Part shown: positions 20,169-31,450 of the stretch, in pieces
Numbering within the stretch: position 1 is the stretch's first letter
Layout of the letters: each line of letters opens with the position of its first letter
Source of the DNA: Phaeoceros laevis
Taxonomy: Eukaryota > Anthocerotophyta > Anthocerotopsida > Notothyladales
Length of the DNA: 51,088 bases
Direction of reading: 5' to 3'
Assembly: GCA_049999765.1 (NCBI GenBank)
Contig: JBNGIQ010008651.1
Location: 1-51,088 of the forward strand
Notes under the pieces: model-generated
The model's input: only the letters and a program-made list of their open reading frames with translations
What the model was told of the DNA's origin: nothing
Databases searched by the model: none
Program-made: the position numbers and the translations under genes

Positions 20169-21342
20169 TCACCACAAAAAAAATATATCTGTGAAGGTCA
20201 GACTACCCTGAAATATTGCTAACTGTAAGACCTGTGGGAACTCTTGTAGTAACAGAGACGTATCAGCTCTTCCTTGAGCATTGTGCATGCCCCACTTGAA
20301 TAGATGCATGTCCCTCCATAGCCTGAATTGTTGCCCAAAGTCCTCAGTAATGTCAAATTTGAAGGGTGGTTCAATCTTTGATGAGTCGGGCCATCTTTTC
20401 TGATTCGGTGTGTTTTCCGCAAGCTTGGCAAGATCGTCGAAGTCATCGATGGATATTGTTGGAGTTGATGCAGATGTGTGGGGAAGCTGTGTAGGTGCTT
20501 GTGTGGTGATGTCACTTGATGCTGGCAGTTGTTGAGAGGTTGGGCAGCCATGAATATCATTTGCATTACTGGTTGGCAGCGAACTGAGTTGTGGTGGAGT
20601 GTGGGTGTACCCTGAACCATGGCAAATCAATGAGTCGGTTGAATAAGTATTATTGGTGTGGAACATGTGCAGATGGAAGTGGTGAGCAGCTGGACTTACT
20701 GGGAGTGGATGGACTGTCTGTGTTGGAGTGGTGTATCGAAGGCGGAGTTGAAAGTGTCGACAGTGGTGATTGTCTCGAGAACGATGGTTGTCCAAAAACT
20801 GTGATCATTGTGTTCGGAAGGAGAGGTTGAGGAGTGCAGTATGGCGAATGAATAGGGCGACAAGTTTGTGGGAAAGTGGGCACAGTATTTGTGGCAGGCG
20901 GATTGTGGTAAGGTGTAGAAGTAGAAGGCATATGATGTGGAATCTACGGTGGTGCATATAGTGGCAGAGTGGTTGGTCGGAGTGAAGGGACGTTGAAATA
21001 GGAAGGCCTTGGTGTAGGGAGAGTCGCAGGTGGCGAAAATGGTGTGAAGTGGAGATGTGAATGTTGTATCGCAGGTTGGCGGGCTTGATAGGCCGGAGGA
21101 GAAGCCTGATGAGTAGCTGGAGGATTGTGAAAAAATGTTGGCATGACTGGGAGAGGAGGTTGCGATAGAGGAGATGGTATCTGGTGTACTGTGTAAGATA
21201 AGCGGTGACGACTGGCCGATGGCTGATCATGTTGTGGCGCAGAATGGGGTTCCATAGCTTGGGCGGGAGCACGAGGTGGAGCAAGAGACGGAGGGCGGAT
21301 GACGGGCATCTGGTTATATGATATAGGGCTCAGGATCAACAT
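20169..21342 (-). pseudogene. Proline-rich protein gene, broken
   Basis: On the minus strand 21342-20650 is one frame of Pro/His/Ser-rich sequence interrupted by a single TAG at about 20944. Near 20670 the frame shifts to 20795-20169, which ends in a more ordinary segment (IDDFDDLAKLAENTPNQK, KFDITEDFGQQFRLWRDMHL). I do not recognise the family. It could be the N-terminal part of a protein like the ORF1-like pseudogene at 9156-10605, since both are on the minus strand and separated by copia A, but this is speculation. Confidence 0.35.
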
Positions 21343-22179
21343 ATGAGTATGGCTTGAGGTGTTTGAATTCTAGTTGATTTAATTGTGAGTGGATTTGAGA
21401 GAGAGCTTACGTCTATCCTTTGTAGGAATTAAGTTACCTACGTATAGTGCATAGAAGGAGATCTGGCAGTAGTAGTCTTCGTGAAAAGAGTAAGCGCGAG
21501 TGCATACAATAGTGTGACAGTCAGTAGCAACGAGGTAGAAACTTTGCAATGGATAACTAAGGGAGTATTAGCAACAACTGCGTTCCGCGCGACTGCGTGA
21601 CTGCGTTCGCAGGCCGCCGCACCGGCCAAAACTTTTAACGGCAACGCAAATTTTTTTTCCGAAACGAATGGGATGACTGGAACTGACCGGCAGTTATGTC
21701 ACGCGGTCGGTGACAGTGTAAAAGGCATGCATATGTGTTAAAGACTGCAGGCGGCAGGTTCGAGGAAGCGAGCCTGACCCTCAAAGTTGCCACGTTGCCT
21801 GGGAGGAACCCTAGACCTTGAAAATCTGCATGGGGGTCAGGGGTTTTTGGGCACATAATCCATTTGAGGCTTGGGTTCCAGGCCGGCCAGCGGCGTGGCA
21901 ATCATCGACACTAAAGGTCATTTTTTGGTCCGTTTAACTGCTGGCTGCCAGGCCGACAAGCGGCCTGGAACCTATGTGGCAAAACGGACCCAAAAAGCAA
22001 GCGGCCTAGGACATCTAACCCAACCCATGGTTTCTAGGACCATCTCGAGGCTCCATAGCCCAGCCGGCCAGCGGTCTGGCATCCTAGAGAAAAATTAACC
22101 ATCCCGAGACCACATCACAAGACATCGGACCGAGACCAATCGAGTTTCGAGGGCCCCACGCCTCCACAATTGGGCCGCG

Positions 22180-23740
22180 AAGTTGCAGCACTTGGTGTTT
22201 TAGTCGATTTCTTCCCTCATGTCCCAGGCCACCGGCAGGCCTGGGAAAAAAGTCCTCTGGCAAATCCAGCGGTATATAGCACGCTAGCTGAAATGGCCGC
22301 ACGCCTCCACAATCAAGCTGCGAATTTGCAACACTTAAGACCCTTGTCCGGCATTGTTTCCCAGGCCGGTCGCCAGCCTGGGACATCGGACCCAGCCAAG
22401 GGTTTTTGAGACCATCTCGAGGCTGCGCTCCCAAGCCGGCCGCCGGCCTGGGACCTCGAACCTAGCCCAGGGTTTTTGGGACCTTCTTCCTTCATGTTCC
22501 AGGCCGGTGGCCGGCCTGGGAAAAAAGTCCACACAAGTGGTACCACACAAACCATCTTTGCGAGATGAATCCAACGGTGTATAGCACGCTAGTTGAAACG
22601 GCCGCACGCCTCCACAAATTGTGCCGCAAAGTTGCAGCACTTAAGACCCTTGTCCGGCATTGTTTCCCAGGCCGGCGGCCGGCCTGGGACATCGGACCCA
22701 ACCGAGGGTTTTTGAGACCATCTCGAGGCTGCGCGGCCAGCCTAGGACCTCGAACCCAGTCGAGGGTTTTTGGGACCTTCTTCCTTCATGTCCCAGGCCG
22801 GTGGCCGCATAGGAAAAAAATTCCACACAAGTGGTACCAAACAAACCGTCTTGGCAAGACAAATCCAACGGTGTATAGCACGCTAGCTGAAATGGTCGCA
22901 CGCCTCCATAATCGCCCCGTGAAGTTGTAGGACTTAGGACCCTTGTCCGGCATTGTTTCCCATGCCGGCTGCCGGCCTGGAAATCGGACACAGCCGAGGG
23001 TTTTTGAGACCATCTCCAGGCTGCGTTCCCAGGCCGGCCCCTAGCCTGGGACCTCGAACCCAGCCGAGGGTTTTTGGGACCTTCTTCCCTCATGTCCCAG
23101 GCCGGCGGCCAGCAGTCTCGGCAAAACAAATCCAACGGTGTATAGCACGCTAGCTGAAATGGTCGCACGCCTCCACAATCGCGCCGTGAAGTTGTAGCAC
23201 TTAGGACCCTTGTCCGGCATTGTTTCCCAGGCCGGCCGCTGGCCTGGACATCGGACCCAGCCGAGGGTTTTTGAGACCATCTCGAGGCTGCAGCGGCCGG
23301 CCTGGGACCTCGAACCCAGCCGAGGGTTATTAAGACCTTCCCTCACGGCCGCCTTGGAAAAAAGTCCACACAAGTGGTACCAAACGAATCACCTCAGCGA
23401 GACAAATCCAACAGTGTATAGCACGCTAGCTGAAATGGCAGCACGCCTCCATAATCGCGCCTTGAAGTTGCAACACTTGGTGGTTTAATCGATTTCTCCT
23501 CTCATGTTTCAGGCCGGCGGCCGGCCTAGGAAAAAAGTCCACACAAGCGATACCAAATAAGCCGTCTTGGCGAGGCAAATCCAATGGTGTATAGCACGCT
23601 AGCTGAAATGGTTGTATGCCTTCACAATCGGGCCGTGAAGTTCTAGCACTTAGACCCTTGTCTGGCATTGTTTCCCAGGCCGGCGGCCGGCCTAGAACAT
23701 CAGACCCACTCGAGGGTTTTTGAGACCATCTCGAGGGTTG
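22180..23740. repeat. Array of about 265-306 bp units carrying GC palindromes
   Basis: The phrase CCCTTGTCCGGCATTG marks units at about 22341, 22647, 22940, 23207 and 23655. Each unit holds two or three palindromes built on CCCAGGCCGGC-N-GCCGGCCTGGG; the copy at 22666-22688 is perfect (11-bp arms, one-base centre). They alternate with CGAGGGTTTTTGAGACC, CACAAGTGGTACC and GGTGTATAGCACGCTAGCTGAAATGG. No protein is encoded; long open frames in all six frames here are by-products of the repeat. Confidence 0.85.
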
Positions 23741-23874
23741 GAGTCTCCAACCGTGGTCGGGTTAGATTCTCCAACCGTGGTTGGATTGCAGATTCAAAAC
23801 CGTGGCTAAATGGACCTACAAACCGCGGCTAAATGGGCCTACAAACCGCGGGTAAAGACTTTGAGTACCCTCGA

Positions 23875-24200
23875 CTTATTCTGTTTTTTTATCCATTTAG
23901 GGTTGAGGGTTTAAGGTTGTAACTCTCAAGCTTGAAGCTTCTTAATAGCTTAAGTTTCAAACAAGCACTCAAGCATTCCAAATTTTAGTCCATCTAAGAG
24001 CATGCTATAGCATTCAAAAGCAAAATAATTATACATCAAAAATATTGAAACTCTCAAGTTTAAACCTTCATTATTTATCTTATGCAAGCTCATTGCAAGC
24101 TCATTTCAAGATTTTTGAAATCTGAAGTTTCAAACAACCACTAAAGAATTAAAGTTTGGTCACCAAGATCATACTGCTTTCAAGCCTCAAAGAGGTCGTC
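23875..24200. repeat. AT-rich repeat, left copy of a direct repeat
   Basis: About 325 bp starting GAGTACCCTCGACT and running through CAAACAACCACTAAAGAATT. It matches 25565-25870 in the same orientation with moderate divergence. Both copies lie inside the foldback element. Confidence 0.8.
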
Positions 24201-24854
24201 CTTCACATACGACCATGTCTCTAAATAGAATGGTTGGAGTCTCTTACCGTAGTTGGGTTGGAATCTCCAACCGTGGTTGGCAGCTAGTGGCTAAATGGGC
24301 CTGTAGTAGCCTCTTAGGACTTGGTTTGTGAGTGGATTTCCTCCCTCAAAATCCACACAGGTGGTACCAAACGAGTGATACATGGCACCTATGCGGCAAA
24401 ACGGACCAAAAAACTGGTTTGTAGGCCCATATAACCGCTAGCTGCCAGGCGGGGAAGCGGCCTGGTGAATCTTTAGCCTTGGGCAGTGGGCTTTTAGTTC
24501 CATTTCGGAGCTAGGATGCCTGGCCGCTGGCCGAACTGGCATTGCCAGCCACAAATGTCATTTTTTCTCTCAAATTTGCTAAAATCAGACACATCGTTTT
24601 GCTGGGAAAAAAGCTAGATAGGGGGCGTAAAAACCAGGTGTCCCCTCGAAACTCTCATGGTTTCGGGATGTGGTCTCGGGATGGTTCATCTTTTCTTAAG
24701 GAAGCTAAGCCGCTGGCCGACCTAGCAACGAGGCGTCGAAATGGGCCATAAGTGTGAAGGCATTGGCAATTGTGACGTAATAACAGAAATGGTTCGAACA
24801 GCCAATGTGTATGTGGGCAAGAGGTTGTCCTTCCTATATAACCATGCCTCTGAA

Positions 24855-25045
24855 CAGAATGGTTGGAGTCTTCAATCGTGGTTAAGTTGGAGTCTCTAAT
24901 CGTGGTTAAGTTGGAGTCTCCAACCGCGATTGAAGTCTCCAATCGTGGCTGGAGTTTCCAACCGTGGTTGGGTTGGAGTCTTCAACCGTGGTTCGGTTGC
25001 AGTCTCCAACCGCGGTTCGAGTCTCCAACCGTGGTTGGGTGCTGG
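24855..25045. repeat. Minisatellite of GGTTGGAGTCTCCAACC palindromes
   Basis: The word GGTTGGAG-T-CTCCAACC is a palindrome. Variants of it, joined by GTGGTTGGGTT, recur here and at 23735-23800, 24230-24285, 25905-25925 and 25985-26010, and in the other half of the element at 26590-26720. Confidence 0.75.
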
Positions 25046-25564
25046 TTGACATCCAGCGTGTGGCATATCAAAAACTCGATGGCGCGTAAATTCCTTGTGA
25101 ACTGCCACCAGTCAGATCGTGGCAGGGAAGACATAACTAAGCCTGGCCATGGCGCCCCCCGGCGCGGGTACTGGCTACCCTCACTCAGCCCTGCTACGGC
25201 CTACTATCTCGCGACCCTCCACCGAGCTCCACCCTTCCAGCCATCTCTCGCTGCCATCCTTCTGTAACCCCCGCCTGACCTCCCGCCTTCAAATCCAGCC
25301 TTCAAATCCATCATCCAAAAAATGAGGTCTTTCCTTCCGCGCTTTCAGCCTGCTTGTCCTACGCCAAATCCTAATGCAAACATTCACTACCTTTAACGGC
25401 CAACAACAACCCTGTTAATTATAAGGGTTCACAAAATGTCGACACCGTCATTCGTGATACTGGTCCTATGGAAGACCCACCCGGATATAGCTAGAAATTC
25501 ATGAAGTGTAAAAAGGATGTCACAAGCGGTTAAATGGGCCCACAAACCGGGGGGTCCAGTGACC

Positions 25565-25880
25565 AATTGAGTACCCTCGACTCACTCGGTTTTTTTGTCC
25601 GTTTAGGGTTTTAGGGTTAAAGGTTAAAGGTTGTAATTCTGAAGCTTAAAGCTTCATAAAAGCTTAAGTTTCAAACAACCACTCAAGCATTCTAAATTTT
25701 AGTCCATCTAAGAGTATACAATAACATACAAGAGCAAAATAATTGTACATTAAGAACATTGAAACTCTCAAGTTTGAACCTTTATTGTTTCTCTCATGCA
25801 AGCTCATTTCGAGATTTTTCAAATATGAGGTTTCAAACAACCACTCAAGAATTAAAGTCTGGTCACCAAAAAGGTCGTCC
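25565..25880. repeat. AT-rich repeat, right copy of the direct repeat
   Basis: Second copy of the 23875-24200 sequence. It includes a short telomere-like run TTTAGGGTTTTAGGGTT, too short to be a telomere remnant. Confidence 0.8.
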
Positions 25881-25928
25881 TTCCCATAAGACCACGTCTC
25901 GAAACAGAATGGTTGGAGACTCTAACAG

Positions 25929-25984
25929 TGGTGTGATGTGATGTGATGTGATATGAATTTATTTGAAGAGGTTGATGTGATGTA
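25929..25984 (-). mobile_element. 5'-truncated retroposon tail with (CACAT)n end
   Basis: On the minus strand it reads AACCTCTTCAAATAAAT, then a run of CACAT. It interrupts the phrase GAATGGTTGGAG...AGTTGGGTTGGA, which is uninterrupted at 24228-24262. The inserted block is about 55 bp, essentially only the 3' tail of a longer element. Confidence 0.6.
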
Positions 25985-26518
25985 GTTGGGTTGGAGTCTC
26001 CTACCGTGGTTGGCAGCTAGCGGCTAAATGGGCCTATAGTAGCCTGCTAGGACTTGATTTGTGAGTGAATTTGCCTCGCCGAGACGGACCTTGCTATCCA
26101 ACATCCTAAAATAAGGACATGGAAGAGGCATTTGGTTTAGTGTAGCTCACACACCAAGTCCTTAGCTTATGTTCCTTACCAAATGCCTCCTCTAGCTCCT
26201 TGGACTTTGGTTTGTGAGCTGAAAGCATCTGCATGTATGAATGCAATGCATGGATGCATGCGTTCATGTATGCATATATATGCATATACAAAGGGTTGAC
26301 AGGCTCGTCAGCGGCCTAGCTTCCTTGAGAAAAAATAAACCATCCCGAGACCACATCCTGAAACCATGAGAGTTTCGAGGAGACACCTGGTTTTTATGCC
26401 CCTTGTCTGGCTTCTTTCCTAGGCCGGCCAGCGACCTGATTGTGAAGGCGTGCGGACATTTCAACTAGCGTACTATACACCGTTGCATTCGCCTCCCCGA
26501 GACGGCTCGTTTGGTACC

Positions 26519-26561
26519 TTTATGGGACCCTGTAAACCTCTTCAAATAATAAAACACACAC
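26519..26561 (+). mobile_element. 43-bp retroposon tail with (CA)n end, empty site known
   Basis: Reads GGGACCCTGTAAACCTC, then TTCAAATAATAAAACACACA. It sits between GGTACC and ACTTGTGTGG, which are directly joined in the uninterrupted copies (reverse complement of 22530-22555). The same tail is part of the longer copy at 28811-29066. Confidence 0.7.
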
Positions 26562-26719
26562 ACTTGTGTGGATTGTTTTCTCAAGCCGGAGACTCCAGCC
26601 CAACCACTGTTCAAGACTCTAACCCAACCACAGTTGGAGACTCCAACACAACCACGGTTGAATACTTCAACCCAACCATGGTTGGAGACTCCAATCATGG
26701 TCGGCAGACTCCAACTGCG

Positions 26720-27230
26720 GCCATTTCAGCCGGACAAGGGTCTTAAGTGCTGCAACTTTGCGGCGCGATTGTAGAGGCGTGCAGCCATTTCAGCTAGCAT
26801 GCTATATACTGTTGGATTTGTCTTGCCGAGACGGTTCGTTAGGTATCACTTGTATGGACTTTTTTCCCAGGCCAGCCGCCGGCCTGGGACATGAGGGAAG
26901 AAATCGACTAAAACACCAAGTGCTACAACTTTACGACGCGATTGTGGAGGCATGCAACCATTTCAGCTAGCGTGCTATATACCGTTGGATTTACCTCGCC
27001 GAGACGGTTCGTTTGGTATCACTTTGTGTGGACTTGTTTTCCAGGCCGGCCGACAGCCTGGGACATGAGGGAAGAAGGTCCCAAAAACACTCGGCTGGGT
27101 TCGAGGTCCCAGGCCGGTGGCCGACCTGGGAGCGCAGCCTCAAGATGGTCTCAAAAACCCTCGGCTGGGTCCGATGTTCTAGGCCAACGGCCGGCCTGGG
27201 AAACAATGCCGGACCATACCCTAAACTAAA
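26720..27230. repeat. Inverted copy of the palindrome array
   Basis: Reverse-complement orientation of the units at 22180-23740 (for example GGTCTTAAGTGCTGCAAC, TTTCAGCTAGCATGCTATA, ACATGAGGGAAGAA), with four more AGGCCGGC-type palindromes. It forms the right arm of the foldback structure. Confidence 0.85.
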
Positions 27231-27555
27231 TGTTCGCTAAAATCATATCCTGCGGGTTCGTGTCAACCGCCTCCCTCTCCCAGCAACACTTTCCAGGGGC
27301 CAGAGAGACCCTTCCCTTATATGCAACCATTCGTGTATGCATATATATGCATGCATGAACGTATGCATCTATGCATTGCATTCATACATGCAGATGCTTT
27401 CAGCTCCCGGTCGCCTCCGGTAACCCTCGTCTATTCTCAAACCCTAAATCCAAAATTTAGGTCATCGCACCGACTTTAGTCGCGACATTTCCGCGCGCAG
27501 CCTTTTCCCGGACTTTTTTTCCCGTGGTCGCGCAGTCACGCAGTCCGCAGTCGTT

Positions 27556-28177
27556 CTAGCTCTCCCCATTAACTAATGATAATAGTGCTTATAAGGCAAA
27601 TGTGGGCAGCTTTCTTGCTTCAGTTAAGGCAGAGGGAAGCAATTTTGGTTGGGAATGGGTTTGGACAGCTGTCCATCTTTCTGGCTGAAATGGGTGTGGA
27701 CAATTGTCCATCATTTCTGGCTGAGGACGAATGAGTTGTCCTTCAATGAGATTGAGGTGCGCATTTCTGGCTATAACTCAATCATTGTGTTTCATACAAC
27801 CTGGGGCAATTTGCTTCTGGAGACCAATGTTGTAAAGTAGGCAGCAGGCAGTTCCTCTTTTTCTAATTGAGCAGTAGAATAAGCACACAAAATAGTAGTA
27901 AAAGTCAAAGTACATAGCGGTGTTGAAGTAAGATGAGTACAGAGGGTATAAAGCATCATAAAACAAAATCTATTGTACGGCCACTAGGGTGGAAACATAA
28001 TAACGAAAGAAAAACTGAGCTTATAAGAGAAACTAAGATTGTAGTCTAGATAAAATTAGATTGTGAATCAGGAAAAAATGAGATGGTAGAGAAGAAAAAC
28101 TGAGTTTGTAAAGTGGGAAGAAAAAACTGAGCTTGTAGGATGGAGATACCTGGTCAGACGGCAATGATGTTTTCTGA
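27556..28177. other. Stretch without a recognised gene
   Basis: Between the right end of the foldback element and the next coding-like fragment I see only short frames and some A-rich sequence (about 27840-28130). Confidence 0.4.
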
Positions 28178-28423
28178 CTAGTCATCAGACATGTAGTCGG
28201 ATAAAGATGAAGGAGCGGCAAGATTGTCCAGGTCCCGTTGATCTCTTTCATAGGGTGACAGAGAGCCAATGTGGTTGAGCTCATCCTGGGTAAGTGCTTG
28301 CTCCAAGTGACGCTCCCTATATTCAGCATGCTCCGTGGCTAACATCTCTTGATACCATTTTCAGTCATTGTCTGCCCAACGGGACTTGAGGTTGCGAATG
28401 AGCTGGCGCACCGACACTGCTGG
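28178..28423 (-). pseudogene. C-terminal fragment of an unrecognised gene
   Basis: On the minus strand one frame from 28423 reads AVSVRQLIRNLKSRWADND, a TGA that looks like a decayed TGG, then KWYQEMLATEHAEYRERHLE, QDELNHIGSLSPYERDQRDL and ends SDYMSDD followed by TAG at 28178. The charged, ordinary amino-acid composition looks like a real protein tail. Family unknown; the gene is truncated upstream or continues in exons I cannot place. Confidence 0.4.
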
Positions 28424-28595
28424 CTCAGAGGCATCTTCCTATTCCAGCCATTGGTCTCTAGTAGTAGTAGTAGTAGGGGGTGTTCACGCCGTGTCGACTC
28501 CACAATGGGAATCGGGCGCGCTGCCACTTCCCCAATGAGAGTAGCAGTCTTGCGACTGCCACTCTCATTAGCTGGCAGTAAACAAAAGACATTAA

Positions 28596-28720
28596 AAGAG
28601 CAAAGTTGAGCAAAGTTGAGCATATTGAGCACATTGAGCATTTTTCAGCATTTTCTCAGCATTTTCTCAACATTTTCTCAGCATGCTCACAAAGCGCCCA
28701 CAAAGTGCCCACAAAGCACA
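28596..28720. repeat. Short tandem repeats (GAGCAAAGTT, CATTTTCTCAG, CACAAAG)
   Basis: Three local runs in a row: GAGCAAAGTT twice then GAGCATATT and GAGCACATT, then four CATTTT(C)TCAGC-like units, then CGCCCACAAAGTGCCCACAAAG. No gene is seen. Confidence 0.7.
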
Positions 28721-28810
28721 TCTTCCAGTTCCTCCTGACTCCGTGCCTTGAACACCAACTTGTGTGAGGTACATGGCCTCCTTCCTCAATGCTGACCATT
28801 GCAGGTTTCT

Positions 28811-29066
28811 TGTGTGTGTGTGTGTGTGTGTTTTATTATTTGAAGAGGTTTACACGGTCCCATAGAGGGTCCCCCCTTTGCCCTAATTGGGTGCCCCCTA
28901 GCGACAAGGCACAGTAGGGTTTATCTTTCTAAAAGCGCATGCCGCCGATCACCCAATGTGCACGGCCCCCAGGCTGAACTAGGGCTGGCCACCATCCTTT
29001 TCTAAAGCGAGAGGAGGGCTTGCTATGGTTGGCTTGCCATACGATTTAGCTAGATAAAACTTGTTA
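28811..29066 (-). mobile_element. Retroposon of about 256 bp (SINE or LINE 3' end) with (CA)n tail
   Basis: On the minus strand it ends AAACCTCTTCAAATAATAAAA followed by about ten CA repeats (28811-28830). The flanks CTCAATGCT...GCAGGTTTCT and GTTAGCTCGTGCTGCC are joined directly at 30241-30275 (GCAGGTTTCT then AGTTAGCTCCTGCTG), which shows the pre-insertion state. No pol III A/B boxes are clear, so a 5'-truncated LINE end is at least as likely as a SINE. Confidence 0.7.
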
Positions 29067-29139
29067 GCTCGTGCTGCCGTTCTCTGTGTTTCAATCCTGA
29101 CTACATCGGTCCTCCTACCCGCATATCTTCTGAAAACAA

Positions 29140-31060
29140 GCTAGTGCCTTGCGACCACATTTGCATACATGTCCACCAGGTAGTTGCCCACCACTACATC
29201 ATCCAGCAGACCTCTTTTGACAATCTTCCGGTACAGCATCCAGCAGACCTCTTTTGACAATCTTTGAGTGCAGCTCCCTGGCCTTCTGGGTGGCCCCAGT
29301 GCTTGCCCACGCCTCAAGTAGCCCTCTTTCGTGGCCATGCACTACATCCAGCAGACCTCTTCTTGACAATGTTTGAGTGCAGCTCCCTGCCCTTCTGTAT
29401 GGCAGCCGTGCTTGCACACGCTTCCAGAAAGCAAGCAAAAGTAACACGGTCAGCCAAAAAAATGAGGCCCGCCTCCTCCATTTGTCCATACACAAGAAAT
29501 CCTCTTTGCAGAGTCCTTGCTGTGCATATCCAGCGATCAGGGCATTCCTTATCACCACATTTTTTGTGTCCATGCTCTTAAAAACCTGGCACGCATCTTT
29601 GAGCTCACCATATTTTGCATACATGTTCACCAGGCGGGTGCCCAGCACTACATCATCCAGCAGACCTCTTTGACAATCTTCCAGTGCAGGTCCCTGCCCT
29701 TCTGTATGGCACAGGCGCATCTTCGAGCTCACCGTATTTTGCATACATGTCCACCAGGCGGGTGCCCAGCACTACATCATCCAGCAGACCTCTTTGACAA
29801 TCTTCGAGTGCAGCTCCCTGTCCTTCTGTATGGCACAGGTGCTTGCAGATGCCCAGCATGGCGCGCATCTTCTAGCTCACCACACTTTGCATACATGTCC
29901 ACCAGGCAGGTGCCAACAACGAAGTCAGTAGGGTTATGGCTATGCAACACAGCAGAGTGTAATTTTCTGGCAAATTCGAAGTCCGCGGCAAATGCACAAG
30001 CTTGAAGGGCAGCTACAAGGACTTAACCATTGCCTTCGCTTCTGACTTATGCATCTCACGGACTGGGACATCTCACTGACTTGTGTGAGGGACCCATATG
30101 GCCTCCTTCCTGCTTTAGACGTGCATTTATGCTCTCTATCTTAAGCACAATATCCCTTCTCGTTCCTCCCACCAAAAAATTTGTATACCTCCTCGCTGAC
30201 CTCAATGCTTACTGACCTCCCTACTGACCTCCTTACTGACCTCAATGCTCGGCACTGCAGGTTTCTAGTTAGCTCCTGCTGTCCTTCTCTGTTTTTGAAT
30301 CCTGTCTACATCGGTCCACCCGCATCCAGCAATATGTGTTGTCCATGTCACCACCTTCTTTGTGTTTATGCTGTCAAAAATCTGGCGCGCCTCTTCCAGC
30401 TCACCACATTTGCATACATGTCCACCAGGCAGTTGCCCACCACTACATTATCTAGCAAACCTCTTTGACAATCCTTGAGTTCAGCTCCCCGCCCTTCTGC
30501 ATGGCACCAGTGCTTGCACAGGCCTTCAGAAAGCAAGCAAAAGTCACACGGTCAGCCGAAATGAGGCCCGCCTCCTCCACTTGTCCATACAGAAGCTCCT
30601 CTTGGTCTGGTCCTTGCTGTGCATACCCGGCTATGAGCACTGTCCAGGTCACCACATCCTTTGTGGCCATGCTGCCAAAAACCCTGGCGTGCACCTTCCA
30701 GCTCACCACATTTTGCATTCATGTCCACCAGGCAAGTGCTGACCACTACATCATCCAACAGACTTCTCTTAACAATCTTTGAGTGCAGCTCCCTACCCTT
30801 CTGTATGGCACCAGTGCTTGCACACGCCCAGCAATCAGGGTAGTCCATGCCACCACATTCTTTGTGTCCATGCTGTTAAAAACCTGGCACGCATCTTCCA
30901 GCTCACCACATTTTGCATACATGTCCACCAGGCAATCGCTCACCACTACAGCATCCAGCAAACCTCTTTGACAATCTTTGAGTGCAGCTCCCTGGCCTTC
31001 TGTATGGCACCAGTGGATGTACACGCCTTCAGAAGGCAAGCAAAAGTAACACGGATCCTT
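29140..31060 (-). pseudogene. Second PPR pseudogene cluster, same family as 611-2771
   Basis: Minus-strand PLS PPR pieces in many frames: VTFACLLKACTSTGAIQKA and DCLVDMYAKCGELEDACQVF (about 31060-30860), DVVVSTCLVDMNAKCGELEG (30848-30552 frame), DVVTWTVLIAGYAQQGPDQEE (30718-30452) and MYAKYGELKDACQVFKSMDT with NALIAGYAQQGLCKED (29744-29199). The phrases are the same as in the first pseudogene (YAQQGLGQEA, MYAKCGELEDARQVF), so the two are inverted copies of one family about 27 kb apart. Frameshifts, internal duplications and a retroposon next to it show long decay. Confidence 0.85.
29605..29807. repeat. Local 126-bp tandem duplication within the PPR pseudogene
   Basis: CTCACC(A/G)TATTTTGCATAC through CAGACCTCTTTGACAATCTT occurs at 29605-29681 and again at 29731-29807. 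Confidence 0.8.
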
Positions 31061-31299
31061 CGCTTTTTAGCTTTCGTCCCTCGCTTAGGTCCTCCCTCTG
31101 CTTTTGTGGTGTTCCCTCTTTGGTGTCTGCCGTAGTGAGGCTGTCGTTCTCTTCCCAATTTCGTTGCTGTCTCCCTTGCTGACCCTGTTTTGCTTGTCCT
31201 TCCGCTATCTGTCTGCTGCTGGAGAACCTCGTCAGCTGTCCATCTGTTTAAGGTAGTTTGGCCCTCACAGGGATTGGAGCTGAGGTGGTGGTGACAGTG

Positions 31300-31450
31300 A
31301 ATTGAAAGGCAGCAAGGGACAAACAGCAAGGATAAACAGCAAGGGACAACAGCTAGAGACAAAAAAGCAAGGGGGGGTGATGTCAGCAGCAAAAAACAAA
31401 GCAAAGAACACAGTGGAAAGAAAGCAAGGGACAAAAATCTGGGACCAACT
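31300..31450. repeat. AGCAAGGGACAA-type short repeat
   Basis: CAGCAAGGGACAA and close variants recur several times between 31308 and 31435. The open frame on the minus strand here is Leu/Cys/Phe-rich only because of this composition; I do not call it a gene. Confidence 0.6.

Larger units (their letters stand above)
21573..27555. mobile_element. Foldback-type element of about 6 kb with short terminal inverted repeats
   Basis: The left end (21573 on) and the right end (27555 back, reverse complement) both begin AAC(A/G)ACTGCG and share GACTGCGTGACTGCG. Inside, most of the sequence appears again in inverse orientation. The palindrome array 22180-23740 matches 26720-27230. The segment 24625-24730 (CCTCGAAACTCTCATGG...) matches 26305-26400. 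ATGCATGAACGTATGCATC (27346 on) matches 26215-26275. No transposase frame is seen, so it would be non-autonomous. A target-site duplication is not clear. It could also be an inversion product of a satellite cluster, though the matching ends argue for an element. Confidence 0.5.

Noticed and set aside
21600-23700. Many long open frames on both strands in the GC palindrome region
   Set aside because: All frames are open at once because of the repeat composition. The translations are rich in Arg, Pro and Gly with no domain, and repeat with the DNA unit.
25590-25640. Telomere-like TTTAGGG words (also near 23895)
   Set aside because: Only two to three units, inside a dispersed repeat; not an interstitial telomere array.
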